This document shows, one piece after another, positions 15,661 through 23,900 of a stretch of DNA of 64,000 nucleotides. Every line of letters starts with the position of its first letter. Position 1 is the stretch's first letter. The notes under the pieces are model-generated. The model did not search any database and had not been told where the DNA came from. It was given only the letters and a program-made list of their open reading frames with translations. The translations under genes were made by a program, and so were the position numbers. The stretch comes from a virus: positions 1-64,000 of IMG/VR virus record IMGVR_UViG_3300035698_016128; one strand, 5' to 3'.

Positions 15661-16380
15661 TTACCCTCTTTTATTAAAGGCATTATCGTGATACACATAT
15701 GTGACAGGCTCCATATAAGGCAGAAGGCCGAACTTCTTTCTTATCAGGCCGCACCACCAACTGTCGCTACCATAATGGTTACTGTGTTCTCCAATTTTAA
15801 TGTGATTGATAAGTTCTCGCCACATGACACAGCACGAGAAATTATTATAGCAACACTCAACGGGGGTAGTGGGAATGCGGGGGTCAGTGTATGGGACATG
15901 CAGGAAGTCATGAAGTTTTTCTCTGGAATTTTCCTTTTTCTTTCCAGCCCAGTAAACAGTTTTATTTGCATACAACACGAGGGGGGTTATAGAACTATAC
16001 GTAGGATTTGCCTTCAATCCATCCACAAGCTTCTGTAGCCAATCTGGGTTTTCCTCTGGTATGTACGCATCATCGTTGAATAGGCAAATGAATTGCCCAT
16101 CGGATACCCTGAAGGCCCGCATGATATTTGCACCATACAGCAATTGGGCATCTCCAAAAACAACTTTTATCTTTTCTGATTGGATACTTTCGAGGTATGC
16201 CTTTAGCTCGTCATTGGGGCTGGCATCATCAGAAATGCATATTTCAAAATCAGGGTAGGATGTATAATTCAAGATACTCTCTATACATCTCTTTGCTTCA
16301 TTTGGAAGATTGAAGGTGGGAATTAAAATTGAGACCTTACCAGCGACACCAGACTTAGCTACGTCAACTTCTTCAAACAT
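15661..16380 (-). CDS. Glycosyltransferase family 2
   Basis: 239 residues. Start ATG 16380 is chosen because AAGGAGG lies five bases before it. The GT-A fold is clear: VSILIPTFNLP at the N-terminus, CISDDASPND as the first acidic nucleotide-binding motif, and FICLFNDDAYIP as the DXD region holding the metal and UDP/GDP-sugar. A later SDSWWCGLIRKKFG region fits the acceptor side. Lengths and motifs match bacterial GT2 enzymes building surface glycans. It is the first well-defined glycosyltransferase reached by transcription coming from the tail genes. Confidence 0.88.
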   Translation of the reverse strand: MFEEVDVAKSGVAGKVSILIPTFNLPNEAKRCIESILNYTSYPDFEICISDDASPNDELKAYLESIQSEKIKVVFGDAQLLYGANIMRAFRVSDGQFICLFNDDAYIPEENPDWLQKLVDGLKANPTYSSITPLVLYANKTVYWAGKKKENSREKLHDFLHVPYTDPRIPTTPVECCYNNFSCCVMWRELINHIKIGEHSNHYGSDSWWCGLIRKKFGLLPYMEPVTYVYHDNAFNKRG

Positions 16381-16410
16381 TACAACCTCCTTATACATTT
16401 GAGGTTTATT

Positions 16411-17340
16411 CTACGCCTTATTACTATTGGCGTATTTCTTTACCTGCCGGAGGATGACCCGGATGCCGGTTTCCTCTTCAACCTTCGTTCGCATTGAGTC
16501 AACAAGCGCCTGACTGCTGGCACCGTATGGGTTGAGAGTTGCCTCCTTGCACCCAAGTTTGCCAAGCTTCGCAAGCAATTCTATGTTGACATTCGTTATA
16601 GCATCATTGAACGCAAAACTCAAACCATGTTCGCTCAACGCAGTGGCGATACTTATGGCCCGTTGGCGGTCAAAACAGAAGGCTTCATCCCCAAAATAAA
16701 AACTCTTAATGCCATATGCCTTGACCACGTTGATGACTTCGTTCATGATGCGCTTCACACCGAATGTCTTCAGCCCCGGACAAAGCCACGTGTTGCGGTA
16801 GGGGCTTCCACGGGTGGACATAATCATCACAGCCTTCTTCTCATTGAGCTTCCGGTTGTAGCTTCCCATGTCCACAAGGTGACGGCTCGGAAGGGGCAGT
16901 TCATTCAGGTTCCGTACTTCAGCTTTGTACACGTTCTTTGCTTCCGAAGTGCGGTTGTGAAAAGAGTCCTGCAGGAACAGGCGCATTGCATTCTCAGCTT
17001 CTCCGCGGATGACCACATCAAACAGATCGTCGTTGGCAAATGTGGGAACATCCTTGCTTGGGCCTGAGCCACAAACAATGATGCTACAGTTTTTATTTAC
17101 CTCACGACACTGCTGTGCAATTTCTCTTGCAAGGGCGAGCCGCTTCCTGTCCACGTACATCACGTACAGAACGCAGTGACCGAAGCTCCACATGTTTCGC
17201 TCGATGCCATTGAGGTCGTTGACTCTGACCTTCAGGCCATGCTTCTCAAGCCGGGGGGCAAGCTGGAGCAGAAACATAGGGGGATCAAGTCGCCTACGGA
17301 ATACATTTGAAAATGGCAGATTGATAAGTTCTACTCTCAT
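16411..17340 (-). CDS. Shortened B12/radical SAM-like protein without cluster cysteines
   Basis: 309 residues from ATG 17340 (GAGG upstream; a GTG at 17352 in a GTGA overlap is an alternative). It has an N-terminal B12-binding-like domain (INLPFSN, IVCGSGPSK, VVIRGEAENA) and then the place where these enzymes read STRGCPYxCxxC. Here it reads STRGSPYRNTWLC: the three ligand positions are S179, N183 and L186, with a single C187 shifted by one. The rest of the barrel follows (YFGDEAFCFDRQRA) but stops about 100-150 residues early. It cannot bind the cluster in the usual way. It may be a scaffold, a binding protein or a decaying gene; the frame is intact. Confidence 0.78.
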   Translation of the reverse strand: MRVELINLPFSNVFRRRLDPPMFLLQLAPRLEKHGLKVRVNDLNGIERNMWSFGHCVLYVMYVDRKRLALAREIAQQCREVNKNCSIIVCGSGPSKDVPTFANDDLFDVVIRGEAENAMRLFLQDSFHNRTSEAKNVYKAEVRNLNELPLPSRHLVDMGSYNRKLNEKKAVMIMSTRGSPYRNTWLCPGLKTFGVKRIMNEVINVVKAYGIKSFYFGDEAFCFDRQRAISIATALSEHGLSFAFNDAITNVNIELLAKLGKLGCKEATLNPYGASSQALVDSMRTKVEEETGIRVILRQVKKYANSNKA

Positions 17341-17348
17341 GGCGTGCC

Positions 17349-17633
17349 TCACACATTTACGATTTTTTGTGCTCCTTTTCTCTTCGTACTCTTGCCAAGA
17401 ATCTTGGCAGTTTCCTTAGCCGCACCAACGAAGCTCACATTTACGACATCCCCCAAACGCAACACAACATCTTCCCTCATGTTAATTGCATTCTTCTTTA
17501 TGGCACCACTTGGCAAAGTAAGATCATAGGTACCATCCGCATTCTTGGAATATATGGTAGCATCCGTGATGTTATCAATCTGTTCACTCTTCGAAACTTC
17601 ACGGATAAGTCCTAACAGGTTAGTCTGTGGCAT
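17349..17633 (-). CDS. Small beta-rich protein, possible baseplate OB-fold
   Basis: 94 residues. The segment DGTYDLTLPSGAIKKNAIN followed by LRLGDVVNVSF and AKILGKS resembles the OB-fold found in phage baseplate hub and spike proteins (gpV/gp5 type), judged by pattern only. It starts on the last base of the upstream gene (TAATG). It is the last gene of the tail block before the radical SAM/glycosyltransferase genes. Confidence 0.55.
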   Translation of the reverse strand: MPQTNLLGLIREVSKSEQIDNITDATIYSKNADGTYDLTLPSGAIKKNAINMREDVVLRLGDVVNVSFVGAAKETAKILGKSTKRKGAQKIVNV

Positions 17634-17944
17634 TATTCGCCCTCCTCATGTTGTTCAATGCCAACAAAGGAGAAAACACCTTGCCGTGAAATATTGATCC
17701 TATGCTTCGTTATGATATGATTGCCTGCAATATTTAGGGCGCTTTCGTTTACTGAAGCCACAGAAGCAATGTCTGTGCTGTCCTTAAATGGCGCACGCAC
17801 TTCCCGCCCCCTCACCTTGTACCACTTGCTGTCGATGAAGTGCTTCCCACGCTGTACGGCAATATGCTCGGTGACAATGAGCGGATCACTGATCTCTGAG
17901 GCTTCCTTATCGCCAAGGCCACGAATACAAATAATATCAATCAT
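17633..17944 (-). CDS. Hypothetical tail-region protein
   Basis: Not recognised. 103 residues of mixed alpha/beta character with no motif that I can name. Its last base is shared with the next start (TAATG), and its length and position suggest a baseplate or tail accessory protein co-translated with the OB-like protein. Confidence 0.6.
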   Translation of the reverse strand: MIDIICIRGLGDKEASEISDPLIVTEHIAVQRGKHFIDSKWYKVRGREVRAPFKDSTDIASVASVNESALNIAGNHIITKHRINISRQGVFSFVGIEQHEEGE

Positions 17945-17959
17945 GACATCCCCTGATAA

Positions 17960-18385
17960 TTATTCGGGAGGTAGATTCTTCCCCTTGCCCGTAGACGGAT
18001 TAAGCCTATAGCCAATACCGCAACTCGGGCACCTGTAGATAAACTCCTTGCCGCCACAACAAGGCTTCTTCTTTACGAGGTCAATTTTACACCTGCTGCA
18101 CTTGACTCCAATAGAACCACCGGCCTCTCCAGCTTCTTGAGGTTGCTCAGTCTCCCCCCCAATAACATCCATCTTTTCTGGAACCTTACTGAACATTCTT
18201 TGAATGCCACCCCACATGGCATTACACCAATGCGAAACAGAAACTACATTCTCGAGATCAATGGCTGGGATATTCTCCCTATCCTTTATTTCGAAGGAGA
18301 TGCTACTCAAATAGTTTCCTGTGAACTCAAACTTGACTTTGAAAAAATCATCCTCAATGTTCCTCACAACCTTTTCATCGGCCAT
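17960..18385 (-). CDS. Zinc-ribbon protein in the baseplate region
   Basis: 141 residues. The first 80 look like a small beta domain (FKVKFEFTG, ISFEIKD); the last 50 form a zinc ribbon: CSRC at about 95-98, PCCGGK, then RCPSCGIGYRL. The same C..C, CCGxK, RCPxCGxxY pattern occurs in the 47-residue protein at 29095-29238. Likely a small structural or chaperone protein of the tail; not known otherwise. Confidence 0.7.
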   Translation of the reverse strand: MADEKVVRNIEDDFFKVKFEFTGNYLSSISFEIKDRENIPAIDLENVVSVSHWCNAMWGGIQRMFSKVPEKMDVIGGETEQPQEAGEAGGSIGVKCSRCKIDLVKKKPCCGGKEFIYRCPSCGIGYRLNPSTGKGKNLPPE

Positions 18386-18406
18386 ACCTTAACTCCTTTT
18401 TATAAT

Positions 18407-20431
18407 TTACGATAATATACCCTCAACTTCGCCAACAAAAAATGCGGAAGTTCTAAGATCAGGGACATATTCCCAAGTATACAACGGTTCACCAACTGGC
18501 GCAAGTGCGCCGCCAGTTAAAATCCAATTTGTATATGATAGGACATATGTATTATTCCTGCTAGTGGCAATAGCAAAACCAGGATTGCCAGCATCAAAAG
18601 ACAATAAGCATGCCACTTCATTATTTATATCAAGCGGGTCAGGTAGCCCTTCAGCTAATGACAGATGTGTACCCAAGGCATTTGTACATTGAAAATGATC
18701 AGACCCCCACTTATAAAAATAAGACATACCTGCTTCAGTTTTCAATATTGAACTTTGTAAAACCCAAGATCCATTATCCGGATTTTCTCCAGTTGGTGTT
18801 CCAGGCTCAGAAAATGAAAACCCATGAGCTTGTATTTGTGAATATGTAACTGTATGTTCCCAATCAAAAGCATCAATATAAAAATCATATCTTGTTCTCG
18901 TTATTTTATTGGCGTATTTGTCATCGCCCATTACAACTTCTTGTTTTGAAGCTGTGAAGTTATTAGTCGAAGCTTTATTATCACAATAGGTTCCAAAATT
19001 CAACCAATACCAGCCAGCGTGCCTATTAGTCCACCCTTCAGAGTTTTCTATTGTTCGTATTGGGCTTCCTACCGAATAATCATTCGATAAAGCATTCACA
19101 GAAGCACGATATATATCTATACCGGGAGACCATATAGCCGTTCCACTTTGGGTTGATGGGGCGGAAACGGTATACTGTTGAGTCTCACCATATGGAGCAG
19201 TACATTCCTCACAATCTAAAAGAGCAACATCGGCTGTACACCCCGTACCAGATTTATAATGTGTTTGCTTATACCCATTGCTCCCTCTATAGCCAACGAA
19301 ATACACCTGCGGGGTTCCAGTTTTTTCTAAATACATACCAAAAGGAATAGGCCCGCCAAACTCTTGACACCCAGTTACGTTTACTGCCCCAGGAGTGATT
19401 GTAAATGTAATATTTGAATCACATACTGCTGGATCAGTAAAACATGGGTCTGTTCTAGGTGGCGTGTTTATACATACATCATACGGATGTGTTTCGTAAC
19501 AAGTATGAGGTACTTCTACCCACGAGGTACAAACAAAATCATGATACAGCCCGCAGTAAAGACTACCACATTCCTCAATAGTGCTACAATTATGTCCCGG
19601 CCAACCATCACAATATCCAGCGGCACACTTTGTTATATAATAATCAATTGCTTCTGGTTGCCATTCATCGCCAAAACAACTTCTAGGATCGCTTGTATAA
19701 ACGCAGCTATTGGTAAAAACATAATCATTTGGTTTTGGTATTGTCGAAGTAACTGGGTCGCCATCATACGGATAGGAATCGCCATCACAATTTGTGGCCC
19801 TATAGTGATCGTCATCGACCTGCTGATACAACCCATAATAATATATATTCTCAACAGTCAAGCTGTATGTAATCTCATTTACATTAACAATGACAAAAGC
19901 ATATTTACCAGCAATGTATTCACCATCGTACGAATTCATCTGTAAGGTGACACCTATACGAAAAGGGTAGCCATCAGCAAAGTCAATAGAAAGACATGTA
20001 TTTACTCCATTCCAATTAGAAACACTTCCACCATATTCATTTATATATATCTGTCTAATGGCATATTCTATATCTTTACTTTTATATTGTTCGTTGAATC
20101 TTATTCTTAAATCGCCACTTTCATAATATGCCATACAGAAAAACGAATGGCACTTCTTAGCACCGTCCGCATGCCCAACAACTCGTGTAGGATTTACATA
20201 TTCATCAACCTCTATTAATACAAGATCGCCAACTGCATACACAGAACGAGGCGAACTGGGATCAACACCGCTATTACAATTATAGACCCAAGGAAGTATA
20301 AACTCTTCTGCATCATCCTCTCCAGGTCTGGTGAACGATACAGTAACGCTGATTTCTTCACTGACTTCGATCACATTAGCTGTGCGAAATAAAACCTTAC
20401 ACACATTATCATATGGATTTACAAGCGCCAT
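18407..20431 (-). CDS. Large cysteine-rich tail-associated protein
   Basis: 674 residues, not recognised by family. It starts MALVNPYDNVCK with a beta-rich first 120 residues (VSEEISVTVSFTRPGED). A middle stretch, about residues 240-345, holds twelve cysteines in about 100 residues (spacings such as CAAGYCDGWPGHNC and CGSLYCGLYHDFVC), like disulfide-rich extracellular modules, followed by CEEC. The C-terminal third has aromatic repeats typical of fibre or carbohydrate-contacting domains. No signal peptide is present, so disulfides would have to form after release. Position after the hub-like genes suggests a tail-tip or fibre protein. Confidence 0.68.
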   Translation of the reverse strand: MALVNPYDNVCKVLFRTANVIEVSEEISVTVSFTRPGEDDAEEFILPWVYNCNSGVDPSSPRSVYAVGDLVLIEVDEYVNPTRVVGHADGAKKCHSFFCMAYYESGDLRIRFNEQYKSKDIEYAIRQIYINEYGGSVSNWNGVNTCLSIDFADGYPFRIGVTLQMNSYDGEYIAGKYAFVIVNVNEITYSLTVENIYYYGLYQQVDDDHYRATNCDGDSYPYDGDPVTSTIPKPNDYVFTNSCVYTSDPRSCFGDEWQPEAIDYYITKCAAGYCDGWPGHNCSTIEECGSLYCGLYHDFVCTSWVEVPHTCYETHPYDVCINTPPRTDPCFTDPAVCDSNITFTITPGAVNVTGCQEFGGPIPFGMYLEKTGTPQVYFVGYRGSNGYKQTHYKSGTGCTADVALLDCEECTAPYGETQQYTVSAPSTQSGTAIWSPGIDIYRASVNALSNDYSVGSPIRTIENSEGWTNRHAGWYWLNFGTYCDNKASTNNFTASKQEVVMGDDKYANKITRTRYDFYIDAFDWEHTVTYSQIQAHGFSFSEPGTPTGENPDNGSWVLQSSILKTEAGMSYFYKWGSDHFQCTNALGTHLSLAEGLPDPLDINNEVACLLSFDAGNPGFAIATSRNNTYVLSYTNWILTGGALAPVGEPLYTWEYVPDLRTSAFFVGEVEGILS

Positions 20432-20435
20432 TTCT

Positions 20436-21326
20436 CTACTCCTGTTTATAGTATGGCCCTATAAAATACGTTTCGTCATCAATACTTGGCTCATCAACTG
20501 ATTCAGAAGTTATTGGATTTTCAAAATCATTGTATGTTTCATTTGGGAAATGTGTACCCTTTTTTATAATCATTACATCGTCACCGTATTGCCAATCATA
20601 GTCATCAGTGGAGAACAAACTTGCCGTAATAAGAATCAGTCCATCCACTGCTGTACTATCTGCATCCCTTGAATAAAATCTAACACTATATTTAGGAGGA
20701 TTGGTTTGTATTTTTGAAAGTACAGTACCGCCAGTGAATCCAGTAGTCTGATATAGTACCTCGCCAAGCTCTTTTTGTGCTGTCACGCCCCCGCAACTTA
20801 CATCCCGGAAATATCCAAAAACCTTATACACCTGCCCAGGAACTAAGCCAGAATTCCTATGGATTGATTCGTTACCTGCGGCGTGACCACCATCCGAACC
20901 GCCAATGCCACAGCCGAAACAATATTCGTCATTCCTATAATCACCAACAGGGTATACGGCAACATCTCTATCGCCAGTTCGCTCATGTATATATTCAGTT
21001 CTGGTGTAGCCATACCACCAATTGAAACTCGTAAGTTCTATTTTCTGTAAAACGCATTCATCAGGGTTTGACCATGTAATGTCTATGGTGCATGAGCCTG
21101 TGTCTTCCCAGAGCAAATCATCTACAGCATATTCACACCCGCACTCTTCCCCCTCAGGACACATACCGACACTGGCAATCTCCCCCTGCACGCAGTTTGC
21201 ATCAAGCTCGCACATGAACACGGTGATTTCCTCACCCGTGCCGCTCGTGCCGCTGGTCTTAAACTCATATGATACAGAATCATCCGCAACCTCAAGCGGA
21301 CACATTCCAATTTCATACCTTGACAT
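20436..21326 (-). CDS. Cysteine-containing tail-region protein
   Basis: 296 residues, not recognised. The N-terminal 110 residues carry ten cysteines (MCPEGEECGCEYAV among them) and fibronectin-like strands (CTIDITWSNPDEC). Later segments (VYKVFGYFRDVSC, YSVRFYSRD) are beta-rich. It lies four bases after the large Cys-rich gene in genome order and two bases from the next, so the three are made together. Probably a tail-tip component. Confidence 0.65.
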   Translation of the reverse strand: MSRYEIGMCPLEVADDSVSYEFKTSGTSGTGEEITVFMCELDANCVQGEIASVGMCPEGEECGCEYAVDDLLWEDTGSCTIDITWSNPDECVLQKIELTSFNWWYGYTRTEYIHERTGDRDVAVYPVGDYRNDEYCFGCGIGGSDGGHAAGNESIHRNSGLVPGQVYKVFGYFRDVSCGGVTAQKELGEVLYQTTGFTGGTVLSKIQTNPPKYSVRFYSRDADSTAVDGLILITASLFSTDDYDWQYGDDVMIIKKGTHFPNETYNDFENPITSESVDEPSIDDETYFIGPYYKQE

Positions 21327-21328
21327 TG

Positions 21329-22117
21329 CTAATCCCCGCTTGAAACTATGAAGCTGTCATTATCAAGGAGATCACCGTCAGTAGGTGTATACTGTGGATG
21401 GGTACCTTTAATTTCATGCGAGCCTGCGCCAAGTAATCCTATATAAAGCTCACCGGTCGGGCCTGTTTGCCCACGGGCAATGCCATCCACCAAAACGGTT
21501 ACGCCCTCAATAACTTCCCCCGTCTTAAAATTCTTAAACAAGAGTGTAACGTCGTTGCCACCCTCTTCACAATCGTTGCTGAACTCAACCGAGACACTAG
21601 CTGAAGCGTCTTTACATTCGCCACGACCGACGGCAAAGAAAAGAACTTTGCCCAGCTCAGGGGAAGTAAATTTCCAACGATCAAAAGAAGTAGTATATGT
21701 CAACCGCAATACACCAAAACCACTACCCCTTTCTTCAGTCGCCAAGAGCTGATTCGTTCCGCTTTCATTTCGAACTACCCCAAGATCATCTCCAACCCAC
21801 TCACGCCCTCCCATAGATTTAACAGGATATGCAGTTGTAGCTGACCAGTTTGAAAATTCAATAAGCTCTTTAACAATTGTATCTCCAACACCCTTATTAT
21901 CAACTGTAGGATTACCAAGCGTAGCCCCGGCAGTATACGAATTTCCTTTCGGAGCATACACTCTAGCAAATACGATATCCCCAGGAGCGAAGCAGGTACG
22001 GCCCATATTATATTCAGAATCAAGCGTTACAGATATTTGACACTCTGCCGCTTCTGAAACATTCTCACAAGATGTCGCAATAGGTATTGAGAGTGAACCC
22101 TTAGCACGCTCTGCCAT
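21329..22117 (-). CDS. Tail protein with shared ~70-residue domain and carboxypeptidase-regulatory-like end
   Basis: 262 residues. The N-terminus (GSLSIPIATSCEN, then QISVTLDSEYN) parallels the protein at 23265-23888. Residues about 105-170 hold a domain also found in the next two upstream genes: AYPVKSMGGREWVGDDLG ... GFGVLRLTYTTSF ... SPELGKVLFFA. The C-terminal 70 residues (VTLLFKNFKTGEVIEGVTVLVDG, GPTGELYIGLLGAGSHEIKG) look like a carboxypeptidase-regulatory/Ig-like beta domain. Likely a baseplate or tail-tip protein. Starts in a one-base overlap with the hub-like gene. Confidence 0.66.
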   Translation of the reverse strand: MAERAKGSLSIPIATSCENVSEAAECQISVTLDSEYNMGRTCFAPGDIVFARVYAPKGNSYTAGATLGNPTVDNKGVGDTIVKELIEFSNWSATTAYPVKSMGGREWVGDDLGVVRNESGTNQLLATEERGSGFGVLRLTYTTSFDRWKFTSPELGKVLFFAVGRGECKDASASVSVEFSNDCEEGGNDVTLLFKNFKTGEVIEGVTVLVDGIARGQTGPTGELYIGLLGAGSHEIKGTHPQYTPTDGDLLDNDSFIVSSGD

Positions 22118-23247
22118 TACTCATTCTCCTCTGCGTAAAGCACAGCGCCACCACTTTCAGCTATCAGAACGCCATAGCTTGTGTATTGTGTGACGTAGGT
22201 TATGTGCAAGACACCGAACCCCTCGACTGCGGCATTTATAGTACTGAACCCTGATGTCCAAGAAATTGCACCAAGATCATCGCCGTGCCAAACAGCGCTT
22301 GTGATTGAATGAATGGGGTAAGCCGTTGCACCCTGCCCATCACTGAAGAAGATAGTTTCAGTCTTAACCTCAGTGTATACTCCATTGTGAAAAAAAGAGC
22401 CAATGGTTGTGTCAAACGTGTAATCTAAATCTGTTGGCGAAGCAAACACCTTGACGGCAAACTCCTGGCCTGCGGCAACACAGGAAGATTCACTGTCCAA
22501 TTCAATGTTGATTGATTGCGACTGCGTATCAATGCCATCCTGGAAACCAATGACCCTGACACGGTTGTACCCTACTGCGTTCTCGATGCGCTCATTCGTT
22601 TGAAGAATGTTATCAATGTCGGTGAACTCAACAACAGGGTCTAGGAAATCAGTGCTGTAAGTCTTGTAGTCAATTATAAGGTTTCCATCAGGGCCACTAC
22701 GAACACGCCCACCGGGAACAGATGCGAGCTTGCTAATGATCTTTATTGGGGTGTCATTCTCGACGCTGAAATTATTGCTGTACACACTGAAATCGTCAAT
22801 CAGGAATTGAACAGTTATCCCAGTGCCTATCAGAAGATAATCAACGATAGCACTTGCCTGCCTCACCACAGCAGGCAGTTGCCAATAGTTACCGCTGGTC
22901 GCCGTGTCAGAAATAGGTGAAGTGTATGGCATATCAAGAAGAGCGGCCTTCGACCTACCCCATACCGTAAAGCTCACACCCTGAGCAACGACTGAACTTG
23001 TGCGCTTCTCCAGAAGGAATTTGTAATCAACCCCATTAATCGTTATGGTAATACGCTCAGTCCCCCAATTTGTTTCAGGATTGCATACGGTGTTGAACAG
23101 TTCCCATGCATTCGTCTTGAACGCCATGGTGCACTCGTTGACATATGAGTCTTCACTCATACCAATATCAACAGATTCGACGTAACTCGAAATAGAAACG
23201 CCATCAATCTTGATACTGACTGTGTACGTAACTTCATTCTCGTACAT
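22117..23247 (-). CDS. Baseplate hub-like (gpD-type) tail protein with added C-terminal domain
   Basis: 376 residues. The first 250 residues read like a tail hub of the gpD/late-control type: VTYTVSIKIDGVSISSYVES at the start, WGRSKAALLD, IVDYLLIGTGITVQFLID, and IISKLASVPGGRVRSGPDG followed by DYKTYSTDFLD, the beta layout around the hub ring. From about 255 on it carries the domain shared with its two neighbours (AYPIHSITSAVWHGDDLG, GFGVLHITYVTQY). It lies after the tape measure and distal genes, as a hub should. Confidence 0.65.
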   Translation of the reverse strand: MYENEVTYTVSIKIDGVSISSYVESVDIGMSEDSYVNECTMAFKTNAWELFNTVCNPETNWGTERITITINGVDYKFLLEKRTSSVVAQGVSFTVWGRSKAALLDMPYTSPISDTATSGNYWQLPAVVRQASAIVDYLLIGTGITVQFLIDDFSVYSNNFSVENDTPIKIISKLASVPGGRVRSGPDGNLIIDYKTYSTDFLDPVVEFTDIDNILQTNERIENAVGYNRVRVIGFQDGIDTQSQSINIELDSESSCVAAGQEFAVKVFASPTDLDYTFDTTIGSFFHNGVYTEVKTETIFFSDGQGATAYPIHSITSAVWHGDDLGAISWTSGFSTINAAVEGFGVLHITYVTQYTSYGVLIAESGGAVLYAEENE

Positions 23248-23264
23248 AATGTGGTGTCCTATTA

Positions 23265-23888
23265 TTAAACGTCATTATCAAGAACTTCATGTACATAAGC
23301 GACCACCTTGCCAGCTTCAGGCGAGTTACAAACGTAGGTTTCAAACCTGGAAGTATATGTGATAGAAATGACCCCATACGTAACACCGCATTCTGCCCCC
23401 CCATCAGGGCTCCCAGAGCACGAAGGGCATACAAGGGTGTTCCTACCCTGCGAATACTGAACGGACGCTATAGGACAAGGGCTATCGCCTGACCAGCTAA
23501 TTGAACCAACACTGTAGATTGGGTAATTCGTGCTGCCTTCCCCTTCCGAAATTACGACTTCCTCAGTCTTCGTCACGTACCCGTAACCTGCATGATATAC
23601 GTATGAGACAATGTCCCTATCCGCTGTCACATCTTCACTGTTAGAGTATGTATTTCCGTTTGCGCCGTTGTATTGGTAAATGGTGCCGTTTGTAATGGAT
23701 ATTGTAGAATCATCTTTCATTGTAAGGGGCGAGAAAAAGATTCGAAGATAGATATCCTGATTCGAAAGGAAGCAGGTGTCACTATTGAGATTGTCGTCAA
23801 GCTCCAACTTGATTGAATCAGTCGGTGCAGTTGCGCACGATTCTACAACAGTGATCGTAAGAGATCCAGTGGTTCTCGTTTCAGCCAT
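23265..23888 (-). CDS. Tail protein carrying the shared YPIxS...GVxxITY domain
   Basis: 207 residues. It begins MAETRTTGSLTITVVESC, close to the start of the 262-residue protein at 21329-22117, and ends with the same domain: NYPIYSVGSISWSGDSP, then YGVISITYTSRFETYVC and SPEAGKVVAYV. Between them is an insert with a Cys cluster (VCPSCSGSPDGGAEC). The middle has fibre-like strands. Likely part of the baseplate or tail tip. Function otherwise unknown. Confidence 0.66.
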   Translation of the reverse strand: MAETRTTGSLTITVVESCATAPTDSIKLELDDNLNSDTCFLSNQDIYLRIFFSPLTMKDDSTISITNGTIYQYNGANGNTYSNSEDVTADRDIVSYVYHAGYGYVTKTEEVVISEGEGSTNYPIYSVGSISWSGDSPCPIASVQYSQGRNTLVCPSCSGSPDGGAECGVTYGVISITYTSRFETYVCNSPEAGKVVAYVHEVLDNDV

Positions 23889-23900
23889 GAGAATGTCTCC

